NCBI RefSeq assembly: GCF_008635795.1
Contig: NZ_VWRQ01000011.1
Span: 62,001 to 126,000, forward strand
Origin: Paenibacillus tepidiphilus
Lineage (GTDB): Bacteria > Bacillota > Bacilli > Paenibacillales > Paenibacillaceae
Direction of reading: 5' to 3'
Length of the DNA: 64,000 nt
Of this stretch, positions 44,589 to 54,651 are shown in pieces. The position numbers and the translations under genes are program-made. Positions within the stretch are counted from its first letter, which is position 1. Each line of letters starts with the position of its first letter. A model generated the notes under the pieces. The model worked only from the letters and a program-made list of their open reading frames with translations. It searched no databases and was not told where the DNA came from.

Positions 44589-44623
44589 TGGTCGCTCCCC
44601 CATCTTTTTAGGAACAAGAATAA

Positions 44624-44644
44624 ACCCTCCAGCAGCTGGAGGGT
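44624..44644 (-). terminator. Terminator of the MerR gene
   Basis: ACCCTCCAGC-T-GCTGGAGGGT followed by TTATTCTT on the minus strand, 26 bases after the gene's stop. Confidence 0.85.
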
Positions 44645-44670
44645 CAATAGCATCAGGAAATTGGATAGCG

Positions 44671-45498
44671 TTAATTAGAAATCACCGGCAGCTGAATCTC
44701 GGTCACGAATTTGGACGGGTCTTGGGTTAGACCATAGTCGATATAAGTGATTTCAAGAGCATCACCCGCGAGGGTGTAGTCTTGCTCCCGGACATATTTG
44801 AGCAACGTATCATAATGAGGCGCCGCATCCGCATGGGTTCCTGCAAACCGGACGGTCAGGTATTTATGACGGGGAAGCAGCTGTGCGGCAGTATCTGCAC
44901 CATCATCACCACCCGGTTCCATGAACAGGAAAATGGCATCATATTCATCGAATTTCCGCTCCCGCAGACTGCTGAGCGATATCATCAATCCGACCTGCCC
45001 CAGAAAAACACTCGATTTCAGCCGGTTGTTGTTCTCCAGCATACGTATCCACATTTCCAGATTGTCGCTGCTATGGATTCTCTGCTTCAGCACTATGATC
45101 ATCCGGTCCGGGAGCTGTACCTCGCGGATTTTGCCTAATTCCTCTGCGCTCGATACAGCTTCGATCTGATGTATCCGCTGGTGTATTTTCTTATGAATCT
45201 GTTCAAGCTCTCTGATCTTCTCTTCCGTACGGCTCTGCTGCTCCTTTAACAAGGCTAACACATCGTCAATGCTCCGGTTGTCTATAAACCGCTTGATTTC
45301 CTTCAAGGGAATATTCAGCGCCTTGAGATACAGAATCGTATTCAAGCGCTCAAATTGTTCAATCGCATAATACCGGTAACCTGTCTGCTCATCGACCAGA
45401 GCCGGTGTGAACAGCTGGATTTCATCGTAGTAACGCAAGGTCCGGATATCAATTTGAAACAGCCTGGATATTTCGCCGATCATAAACATACTGCTCAT
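44671..45498 (-). CDS. MerR-family regulator with a C-terminal effector domain
   Basis: A 275-residue protein. MerR DNA-binding part: FMIGEISRLFQIDIRTLRYY, DEIQLFTPALVD, GYRYYAIEQF. A long coiled coil follows (LLKEQQSRTEEKIRELEQ, IHKKIHQRIHQ), and the C-terminal 150 residues are a GyrI-like ligand domain (KYLTVRFAGTHADAAPHYDT). It probably activates a pump or metabolic gene on binding a small molecule. It is only 32 bases downstream of rph on the same strand, so both may be co-transcribed, but no target operator was identified nearby. Confidence 0.87.
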   Translation of the reverse strand: MSSMFMIGEISRLFQIDIRTLRYYDEIQLFTPALVDEQTGYRYYAIEQFERLNTILYLKALNIPLKEIKRFIDNRSIDDVLALLKEQQSRTEEKIRELEQIHKKIHQRIHQIEAVSSAEELGKIREVQLPDRMIIVLKQRIHSSDNLEMWIRMLENNNRLKSSVFLGQVGLMISLSSLRERKFDEYDAIFLFMEPGGDDGADTAAQLLPRHKYLTVRFAGTHADAAPHYDTLLKYVREQDYTLAGDALEITYIDYGLTQDPSKFVTEIQLPVISN

Positions 45499-45530
45499 GG
45501 TTCGCCGCCCTCGTCTCCTTCCCGTTCTTC

Positions 45531-48214
<2,684 letters not shown>

Positions 48215-48236
48215 CATATTGTAAGGTGATATTTCT

Positions 48237-48269
48237 ATGTTATTTTCCGTTTTAAAAGTCGCAGACTGA
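48237..48269 (+). CDS. Putative 10-codon microORF (MLFSVLKVAD)
   Basis: ATG preceded by AAGGTGATATTTCT (AAGGTG at fair spacing), ten codons ending in TGA. It sits between a near-consensus promoter and a strong terminator, giving a transcript of about 115 bases. It may be a leader or a small toxic/regulatory peptide, or merely part of a small RNA. Translation is unproven. Confidence 0.4.
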   Translation: MLFSVLKVAD

Positions 48270-48300
48270 TTATATCACTCTGTCTGTTTATATGCAATGC

Positions 48301-48335
48301 AAAGAACCTGATGATTTCATCAGGTTCTTTTTTTT
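48301..48335 (+). terminator. Rho-independent terminator of the tiny unit (also behind the aldo/keto reductase gene)
   Basis: AAAGAACCTGATG-ATTT-CATCAGGTTCTTT with eight T on the plus strand. On the minus strand only TTCTTTGC follows, so its main direction is plus. It may still serve the aldo/keto reductase gene, which ends 30 bases away. Confidence 0.9.
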
Positions 48336-48364
48336 CGAGAATAACCTTTGTTTAACTTACAGTG

Positions 48365-49222
48365 TTATTCCAGGCCCTTTTTACCGTAATCGGTCATGAA
48401 CTCAACGGTCTGCGGATCGGCGTGGGAGAAGAACGAACTTTCACCTGTATCGAGCGCTGCGATAGTTTCCATATCCCCGGCAGTCAGCTCAAAATCAAAC
48501 ACATTGAAATTTTGCTCCATCCGCTCTTTGCTGACCGTCTTGGGAATGACGACCACACCCCGCTGGATCAAGTAACGCAGTGCTGTCTGAGCTACTGACT
48601 TACCGTATTTACCGCCAATCTCCTCTAAGGTTGGATTAGTGAAGAAATTGTTTTTCCCTTCGGCAAACGGCCCCCAGGATTCAATCTGCGTATTGTATTT
48701 CTTCATAATCTCGTGAGCTGCGGTCTGCTGGTTGAAGACATGGGTCTCCACCTGATTGACGGCGGGAACCACTTCGCTGAATTTCACAAGGTCGATATAT
48801 CTGTCCGGATAGAAGTTGCTGACTCCGATAGCCCGGATAATCCCCTCCTTGTAGAGCTCTTCCAGCGCCCGGTACGTTCCGTAATAATCGTTGAACGGCT
48901 GGTGAATCAGCACCAGGTCCAAATAATCGAGCTGAAGCTTTCTCAGGGATTCCTTAACGGATGCTTTGGCTTTCTCATAGCCTGCGTTTGAGATCCACAC
49001 CTTCGTGGTGATAAAGAACTCTTCGCGGGCAACTCCGCTGGCCTTGATAGCCCGTCCCACCGCTTCTTCGTTCCGGTACGCCTGGGCGGTATCTATTGAC
49101 CGGTAGCCGACATGGATCGCATCCAGCACACATCTTTCACATTCCTCGTGATCCGGGATCTGGTATACGCCATACCCCAGTATCGGCATCTGTACGCCGT
49201 TGTTAAGTGTTACATATTCCAT
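48365..49222 (-). CDS. Aldo/keto reductase
   Basis: A 285-residue NADPH-dependent carbonyl reductase. Start ATG 49222 (AAGGAACAGCA upstream); the 21-codon extension upstream lacks similarity. The catalytic tetrad is Asp in [15 protein letters not shown], Tyr in the same segment, Lys in TTKVWIS and His in VLIHQPFND. The C-terminal NADPH-binding region has [15 protein letters not shown]. It resembles 2,5-diketo-D-gluconate/morphine-dehydrogenase-like reductases. The divergent AraC regulator next door likely controls it. Confidence 0.93.
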   Translation of the reverse strand: MEYVTLNNGVQMPILGYGVYQIPDHEECERCVLDAIHVGYRSIDTAQAYRNEEAVGRAIKASGVAREEFFITTKVWISNAGYEKAKASVKESLRKLQLDYLDLVLIHQPFNDYYGTYRALEELYKEGIIRAIGVSNFYPDRYIDLVKFSEVVPAVNQVETHVFNQQTAAHEIMKKYNTQIESWGPFAEGKNNFFTNPTLEEIGGKYGKSVAQTALRYLIQRGVVVIPKTVSKERMEQNFNVFDFELTAGDMETIAALDTGESSFFSHADPQTVEFMTDYGKKGLE

Positions 49223-49402
49223 TGCTGTTCCTTCTCCCTCCTGAGGTGTAATTGGTAATTGGTGATATCCTTTATTATGCTGCAAAATAGAAGATAACCG
49301 TTATCCTGATCATACTGAATGATTGCCTATTCCTGTCACGGCGCCTATAATACTGATCTGTTCTGGTTTATAATCGAATAAAAAACAACTGGGGGCGTAG
49401 TC

Positions 49403-50335
49403 ATGCCGGAGGAGATCCTTACTCAGCAACAAGCACTGTCAAAGCTCATTCTGCAGTTTTCACCCAGTGACGGAGTGTTCGCGACAGCGATTCCTGATCT
49501 ATCTGTGATCCGGTATTCGGATATTTCCGAGCCTGCTCACAGGGTGTACAAGCCTTCCTTTTGCGTGATTGCCCAGGGCATGAAAGAGGTGTTTCTGGCG
49601 CAGGAACGTTTCGAATACGGTTCAACCGATTACTTGATTGCTTCCATGAATCTGCCGGTGGTGGGCCAAATCATTAAAGCTTCATCCGATGTCCCTTATC
49701 TAAGTATCAAATTGGAATTTACGCATGATCAGATTCTGGAGGTAATGAACGAGGCTAACGTACGCATTGTGCCGAAGGAAAACGCAAAACGGGCTATCTT
49801 TGTAGGCCAGACCGAGCGTTCCCTGATGGATGCGACATTAAGACTGATGGAACTGCTGAACCGGCCGGAGGATATCGCTTTTCTTGCTCCCCTGTTCATC
49901 AAGGAAATTCTGTATACCCTGCTGAAGGGTCCATACGGTGTGACCCTGGGACAGATCGCGATGGAGGGCAGCCATACTTACCGGATCCGGGAAGCCATTG
50001 ATTATATCACTGCAAATTATGCCGAGGCGATCCGTGTCGAACAGCTTGCCGAAGCTGCGAGCATGAGCCTCTCTACGTTCCACCGCAATTTCAAAGAGGT
50101 GACGGGTATGACACCCATCCAGTTTCAGAAGCAAATGAGACTGCAGGAGGCCCGGCGGTTGCTGCTTGCAGAATCTGCCGAAGCCGCCGAGGTAGCTTAC
50201 CGGGTCGGGTATGAGAGTGCTTCCCAGTTCAGCCGGGAGTATTCCCGGATGTTTGGTTCTCCGCCGCGTTCCGACGTGAAGCAATTGAAGGAAATGTACG
50301 ATCCTGCTAGAAGCATTGTGTTTCTGGGAGATTAA
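49403..50335 (+). CDS. AraC-family transcriptional regulator with AraC_N domain
   Basis: A 310-residue regulator. The N-terminal cupin-like domain (VIRYSDISEPAHRVYKPSFC, VIAQGMKEVFLAQERFEYGS) belongs to the AraC_N (PF06719) type common beside reductase genes. The C-terminal double helix-turn-helix has IRVEQLAEAASMSLSTFHRN, FKEVTGMTPIQFQKQMRL and YRVGYESASQFSREYSRMFG. It is divergent from the aldo/keto reductase gene, which is the expected target. An inducer, perhaps an aromatic or carbonyl compound, is not known. Confidence 0.92.
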   Translation: MPEEILTQQQALSKLILQFSPSDGVFATAIPDLSVIRYSDISEPAHRVYKPSFCVIAQGMKEVFLAQERFEYGSTDYLIASMNLPVVGQIIKASSDVPYLSIKLEFTHDQILEVMNEANVRIVPKENAKRAIFVGQTERSLMDATLRLMELLNRPEDIAFLAPLFIKEILYTLLKGPYGVTLGQIAMEGSHTYRIREAIDYITANYAEAIRVEQLAEAASMSLSTFHRNFKEVTGMTPIQFQKQMRLQEARRLLLAESAEAAEVAYRVGYESASQFSREYSRMFGSPPRSDVKQLKEMYDPARSIVFLGD

Positions 50336-50359
50336 TCTGTGGTAGGTGTGAAAAAAAGA

Positions 50360-50390
50360 CAAGGCAACCAATCACTTATTGGTTGCCTTG
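50360..50390. terminator. Bidirectional terminator between AraC and nrdF
   Basis: Perfect stem CAAGGCAACCAAT with a five-base loop and A-rich/T-rich flanks (TCTTTTTTT on the minus side), placed between two convergent genes. On the minus strand it ends nrdF. Confidence 0.9.
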
Positions 50391-50437
50391 CCGCTATAGT
50401 CTCATGATCTCGCATGTTATTGCTAAAGCTCAAGAAA

Positions 50438-51397
50438 TCAGAAATTAAAGTCTTCATCCTTCAATGGCTCGACGTTCAGGGCCCGGACATAACCGTTGCC
50501 CTTCTTCGAGAAGAAATCATGCTGCTTCGTGTGCGTGCTGATACCGTTGAAGACAATCGGGTTGACCTCTTCGTCTTCAAACAGCGGCTCGAAGCCGAGA
50601 TTCATCATCGCTTTGTTGGCGTTGTAGCGCAGGAACACTTTTACATCCTCCACCAGACCGATGGAGGCATAAATCTGCTCCGTGTACTGCTCTTCGTTGG
50701 CATGAAGGAAACGCAGCAGCTTCACGAGAGACTGGTACAGCTCCTGCTGCTCCTCCTCACTCAGCTCCGCATAGATTTCCTGGGCCAGTACTCCGACATA
50801 GACCCCGTGGATGCTTTCATCGCGCAGGATCAGGTCGATGATCTCTCCGCTGCTGGTGAGCTTTCCCTGACCCGCCAGATAGAGCGGATAGAAGAATCCG
50901 CTGTAGAACAGGTAGCTTTCCAGGAGCACTGACGCTGCCATGGCCATGAACAAGTCTTTGTTTGTATGGATGTTCCTGTAATACTGCTGGATCGTTTCCG
51001 CTTTGGTCTGGAGATGCTCATTCTCCTCCACCCAGCGGAAGATGCCGTCAATCTCTTCGGTGGAAGCCAGCGTAGTGAAGATGCTGCTGTAGGATTTGGC
51101 GTGAATCTGTTCCATCATCGCCATGAAGCCGAGCACCGCTTTGCGCTGCAAGCCGTCCACATGCTCCAGAATCTGCGGCATCCCCACGCCGCCCTGAATC
51201 GTATCCAGCAGCGTCAAGCCGCCCAATACCTTCATATAGGCGTCTTTTTCCAGGTCGCTTAGGGTCGCCCAGGTCATTTTATCGTCGGATAAAGGGATTT
51301 CGTCATCGGTCCAAAATTGCATAATGTTCTGATTCCAGAACATCATGGTGAAGTCATCGTCCGGGCGGTTCCAGTTGACCGCTTGAATTCCTGGCAT
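50438..51397 (-). CDS. nrdF: Ribonucleoside-diphosphate reductase beta subunit, class Ib
   Basis: A 319-residue ferritin-like subunit that holds the metal centre and tyrosyl radical of ribonucleotide reductase. Start ATG 51397 (AAAGGAGACTAAGATCT upstream); the longer frame runs into the repeat region. Ligand helices are visible: [48 protein letters not shown] and [18 protein letters not shown]. The sequence length and the adjoining nrdI make class Ib likely. It lies 622 bases after nrdE instead of directly behind it. Confidence 0.94.
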   Translation of the reverse strand: MPGIQAVNWNRPDDDFTMMFWNQNIMQFWTDDEIPLSDDKMTWATLSDLEKDAYMKVLGGLTLLDTIQGGVGMPQILEHVDGLQRKAVLGFMAMMEQIHAKSYSSIFTTLASTEEIDGIFRWVEENEHLQTKAETIQQYYRNIHTNKDLFMAMAASVLLESYLFYSGFFYPLYLAGQGKLTSSGEIIDLILRDESIHGVYVGVLAQEIYAELSEEEQQELYQSLVKLLRFLHANEEQYTEQIYASIGLVEDVKVFLRYNANKAMMNLGFEPLFEDEEVNPIVFNGISTHTKQHDFFSKKGNGYVRALNVEPLKDEDFNF

Positions 51398-51442
51398 AGA
51401 TCTTAGTCTCCTTTTAATATATGAACTTAAGAGCTTCCGGCA

Positions 51443-51522
51443 GCACGGATTGCTGAAGGCCACAGCACCTATTACTAAAGGCTAACCGCACGGATTGCTG
51501 AAGGCCAGCAGCACGGATTGCT
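51443..51522. repeat. Short interspersed direct repeats next to nrdF
   Basis: GCACGGATTGCTGAAGGCC occurs at 51443-51461 and 51488-51506, and a shortened GCACGGATTGCT at 51511-51522. They lie between the nrdF start and array 2. Copy distances are 45 and 23 bp. Function unknown; slippage products are the simplest explanation. Confidence 0.8.
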
Positions 51523-51553
51523 CTTAATGCCCTCACTAACCGCTTCTAAGCTG

Positions 51554-51740
51554 CTAATTGCATTTTGTACAACTATATCCATCTAAACAAGCCGTTTTCC
51601 TGCCATAGTTGCATTTCGTACAACTATTTTCTTACTTTAAGGCAGTTTGACCCCAATATACTGATTTTAGTTGCACAAAATACATCTATCCTTCAAAGAT
51701 GGGTACATCCCTAACAAATAGTTGCACGAAATACATTTAT
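51554..51740. repeat. Four-copy array of a 23-bp dyad repeat (array 2), inside the nrdIEF cluster
   Basis: Copies at 51554-51576, 51605-51627, 51667-51689 and 51718-51740 have the same 23-bp length, consensus (WTARTTGYAY, short centre, TACAWYTAW-like arm) and 51-62-51 bp spacing as array 1. Copies 1-2 have T-rich and copies 3-4 A-rich centres, again symmetric. The whole nrdE-nrdF gap (51398-52019) contains no gene; 51741-52019 shows nothing else that I recognise. Because 51 and 62 bp are close to five and six helical turns, all copies would lie on one face of the DNA. Confidence 0.87.
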
Positions 51741-52019
51741 CCCTGTTGAACGGGGCTGCCTATCATTCATCATAACTATACAGAACTGACTGCCAGCGAA
51801 TAATACAGCCAAAAGCGGTATTCATCAGGTAATCGGGGGAACGGGCAGCGGACGAAAGTCTGTAACTTTAATCAAATCACTTTCAGGCCTTATCCGGCTA
51901 ATCTTAAGTTCATCTTATAAGATTTCCTTCGGAAGCTTTCAGGCGGACGCTACTGCTCCTCCAGTTACACAATCCTCTTCCATCACTTCACCTTTATATG
52001 CAGCACTTAAGTTCCGGCA

Positions 52020-54107
52020 TTAAATCGAGCAGGTCAGGCACTCTTCCACCGACAGCTTTTTGGTGCGGGTATAATACAAGGATTTCAGGCCTTTATGTGC
52101 GGCGTACAGATAGCAGCGGGCCAGCTCCCGTGTGGTGACATCGCTGTTCACATGCAGCACGGCGGATATACCCTGGTCAATATGCGGCTGAATTTCCGCA
52201 ATCAGGTCAATCACCTTGAACTGGTCCATCTGGTACGCGGACTTGTAATAGAACAGATTATCCTTGCCCAGATATGGCATCGGATAATAAGTGGTCGAAT
52301 TGGCGTAGGTCCGGGTTTCGATCTGCTCGACAATCGGCATCACGCTGGAGGTCGCATTCTGGATATAGGAGATGCTGGCCGTCGGGGCGATTGCCAGACG
52401 GTACGCGTGATAAAGGCCGTTCGCCATCACGTTCTCCTTCAGTGTCTTCCAATCCTCCGGTCCCGGGATCTCCATACCACTGAACAGCTCCTGCACCCTT
52501 GCCGTTGCCGGCCGGTAATCCGTCTCCAGATAGCGGTCGAAATATACGCCGCTGGCGTAATCGGAGCCTTCAAATCCATAGAACCGCTCGCCGGTAGCTT
52601 TGGCAATGTCCATGCTCTTCTCCAGGGAGTGATAGTTCATGACCATAAAGAAGGTGCGTGCGAAATCCTTGGCTTCATTGCTTTCATAGGCAATTTTATT
52701 CTTGGCCAGGAATCCGTGCAGATTCATGACGCCAAGACCGACCGAATGCATCTCCCGGTTGGCTTTCGCCACGCCCGGTGCGTTGTCGATACGGGTCATG
52801 TCGCTGACGGCCGTCAGTGCAATCATGCCCTCATGGACGGATTCCTTGATCGCCTTATGCTCCATGACGTTAACGATGTTCAGGGATGCCAGGTTGCAGC
52901 TGATGTCTCTGCGGATCTGGTCCGGCTTGCCGTAATCGGCAATTTCAGAGGTCTCCTGCAGCTGGAAGATCTCGGTGCAGAGATTGGACATCTTGATCTG
53001 GCCGACATTTTTCAGCGCATGGGCCTGGTTAGCGTTGCTCTTGTTCATAATATACGGATATCCGGATTCGAGCTGAATCATGGCGATCTTGGTCAGCATA
53101 TCGCGGGCGCTCATGACCGCTTTCTTCTTGACACGTTCGTCGGCGAGCAGCGTATCGTACATCTCATCCAGATCCATGTCGTCAAGGTGCACACCATAGG
53201 CTTTGAATACACTATAAGGCGCAAACACATGCAGCAGCTCATTATCCTGAGCCAGCCGGTAGAACCGGTTCGGCACAATCAGGCCGATGGATAGAGTCTT
53301 CAGGCGGACTCTCTCGTCGGCATTAATCTTCTTGCTGTCCAGGAATTCGATGACATCCCAGCCGAAAATATTATAGTAGGCCGCTCCCGAGCCTTTGCGC
53401 TGGCCCATTTGATCCGCATAGGAGAAGCCGTCCTCCATCAGCTTCAGTACGGGCATAATGCCCTTGGCCGCTCCTTCCACGCCCTTGATCGCTTCGCCGC
53501 GGGCCCGCAGCTTGGACAGGTTAACGGCTACGCCCCCGCCCACCTTGGACAGCTGCATGCAGGTGTTCAGCACATAGTTGATCGAATTCAGCGAATCGTC
53601 CATTTCCAGCAGGAAGCAGGAGACCATCTCGCCGCGGCGGCTCTTGCCTGCGTTCAGGAAGGTCGGCGTTGCCGGCTGAAGACGCTGTTCCATCAGCGAA
53701 CGGGCAAGCATACGGGCTGTATCTGCATTACCCCGTCCTAAATGCAAGGCTACAACCGCTACCCGGTCCGGATAATGCTCCAGATAGGTCTTCCGGTCAT
53801 TGCTCTTCACGGCATAGTCCGTATAGAACTTGGATGCCGCCATGTAGGATGGGAACTGGAATTGATAGCTGTGTGTAATCTCGAAAATCCCGGTTACCTC
53901 TTCGGGTGCATATTCCTTATAAAAGTCCTCGTAATAATCGTGCTCGATCATATACTGAACCTGTTCTGCAAAGCCGGCGAAGGACAGGCTTCTCGCTTCG
54001 ACTTCTTTCATAAATTCGGCTACGGCTTCCTGGTCTTTATCCAGCTGGAAAAAACCGTCTGCATCGCGTTTCATTAACATGTTGTTGAGTTCAATATGAC
54101 GCAACAC
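52020..54107 (-). CDS. nrdE: Ribonucleoside-diphosphate reductase alpha subunit, class Ib
   Basis: A 695-residue catalytic subunit. It reduces ribonucleotides using a thiyl radical: cysteines in the SCFLLEMDDSLNSIN and CNLASLNIVNV regions, the radical path Tyr pair near the C-terminus and the redox-active CLTCSI end are all present. Start is GTG 54107 with GAGAGGTGAGCC upstream, overlapping nrdI by 17 bases. It has no ATP-cone domain at the N-terminus, as expected for NrdE. It forms the reductase with NrdF encoded further downstream. Confidence 0.96.
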   Translation of the reverse strand: MLRHIELNNMLMKRDADGFFQLDKDQEAVAEFMKEVEARSLSFAGFAEQVQYMIEHDYYEDFYKEYAPEEVTGIFEITHSYQFQFPSYMAASKFYTDYAVKSNDRKTYLEHYPDRVAVVALHLGRGNADTARMLARSLMEQRLQPATPTFLNAGKSRRGEMVSCFLLEMDDSLNSINYVLNTCMQLSKVGGGVAVNLSKLRARGEAIKGVEGAAKGIMPVLKLMEDGFSYADQMGQRKGSGAAYYNIFGWDVIEFLDSKKINADERVRLKTLSIGLIVPNRFYRLAQDNELLHVFAPYSVFKAYGVHLDDMDLDEMYDTLLADERVKKKAVMSARDMLTKIAMIQLESGYPYIMNKSNANQAHALKNVGQIKMSNLCTEIFQLQETSEIADYGKPDQIRRDISCNLASLNIVNVMEHKAIKESVHEGMIALTAVSDMTRIDNAPGVAKANREMHSVGLGVMNLHGFLAKNKIAYESNEAKDFARTFFMVMNYHSLEKSMDIAKATGERFYGFEGSDYASGVYFDRYLETDYRPATARVQELFSGMEIPGPEDWKTLKENVMANGLYHAYRLAIAPTASISYIQNATSSVMPIVEQIETRTYANSTTYYPMPYLGKDNLFYYKSAYQMDQFKVIDLIAEIQPHIDQGISAVLHVNSDVTTRELARCYLYAAHKGLKSLYYTRTKKLSVEECLTCSI

Positions 54108-54450
54108 GGCTCACCTCTCTTTCGAATCGTTCTACATCGGTCTTGGTTCCGGACAGCTCGAATTTGCTGATGACCGGAACCTGGTACAGATCTGCAATTA
54201 TGTCTGCACTGAGGGCAAACCGTTCGCCCCAGTTGCGGTTGCCGCTGGCAGATACACCAAGCAGGTGCTTGGCGTTATCCTGCAGGAAGGAGGATACCCG
54301 CTCGGGAATCTCTCCAAACCCTGTCGTATATGTAACGAGAACATAAGGCTCATCAATGGTCATCTGCTCTTCAATCTGGACGGCTGGCAGATTAAGCTTG
54401 GAGATAAATCTTTTAACGTTGCCGGTCTTGGAATCATATACAATCAGCAT
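54091..54450 (-). CDS. nrdI: NrdI flavodoxin-like activator of class Ib ribonucleotide reductase
   Basis: A 119-residue flavoprotein that supplies the oxidant for the dimanganese cofactor of NrdF. The FMN phosphate loop is YDSKTGNVKRFISKL, and FMN-ring loops are VTYTTGFGEIPERV and VSASGNRNWGERFALSAD, matching NrdI. It is the first gene of the nrdI-nrdE unit and overlaps nrdE by 17 bases. CCAAGGAGGTAGCAGCCG lies before the ATG. Two NrdR boxes and a sigma-A promoter are in front. Confidence 0.95.
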   Translation of the reverse strand: MLIVYDSKTGNVKRFISKLNLPAVQIEEQMTIDEPYVLVTYTTGFGEIPERVSSFLQDNAKHLLGVSASGNRNWGERFALSADIIADLYQVPVISKFELSGTKTDVERFEREVSRVASY

Positions 54451-54490
54451 CGGCTGCTACCTCCTTGGATTCTATGGAAAATGCTGTTAG

Positions 54491-54543
54491 ATACTATATT
54501 TAGATGACTCTATCTATTTTATAACCATATATTGAAATGTCAA
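54491..54543 (-). promoter_or_regulatory. nrdI promoter with two NrdR boxes
   Basis: -35 TTGACA (54538-54543) and -10 TAAAAT (54516-54521) with a 16-bp spacer. The spacer itself (54522-54537) matches 10 of 16 positions of the NrdR box ACACAATATATTGTGT. A second 9-of-16 match lies at 54491-54506. The boxes are 31 bp apart, the tandem geometry used by NrdR, the nucleotide-dependent repressor of ribonucleotide reductase genes. Confidence 0.8.
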
Positions 54544-54578
54544 TGCTTGTACAAAGCGAAAAAATTGATCTGCAGCGC

Positions 54579-54609
54579 AAAAATACCGCCCCGCTTGATG
54601 GGACGGCAT
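54579..54609 (-). terminator. Terminator of the tandem KdpD-like gene
   Basis: On the minus strand GCCGTCCC-ATCAAG-CGGGGCGGT (one mismatch) is followed by ATTTTTGC. It lies 43 bases after the stop. Confidence 0.7.
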
Positions 54610-54651
54610 TTAAAAATATTTTTAAAATTTATACTATCTTTTTCGGGTTAA

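Noticed and set aside
52095..53294. Open frame of 399 codons on the plus strand inside nrdE
   Set aside because: Antisense to nrdE, which is fully conserved along its length; no promoter or ribosome site.
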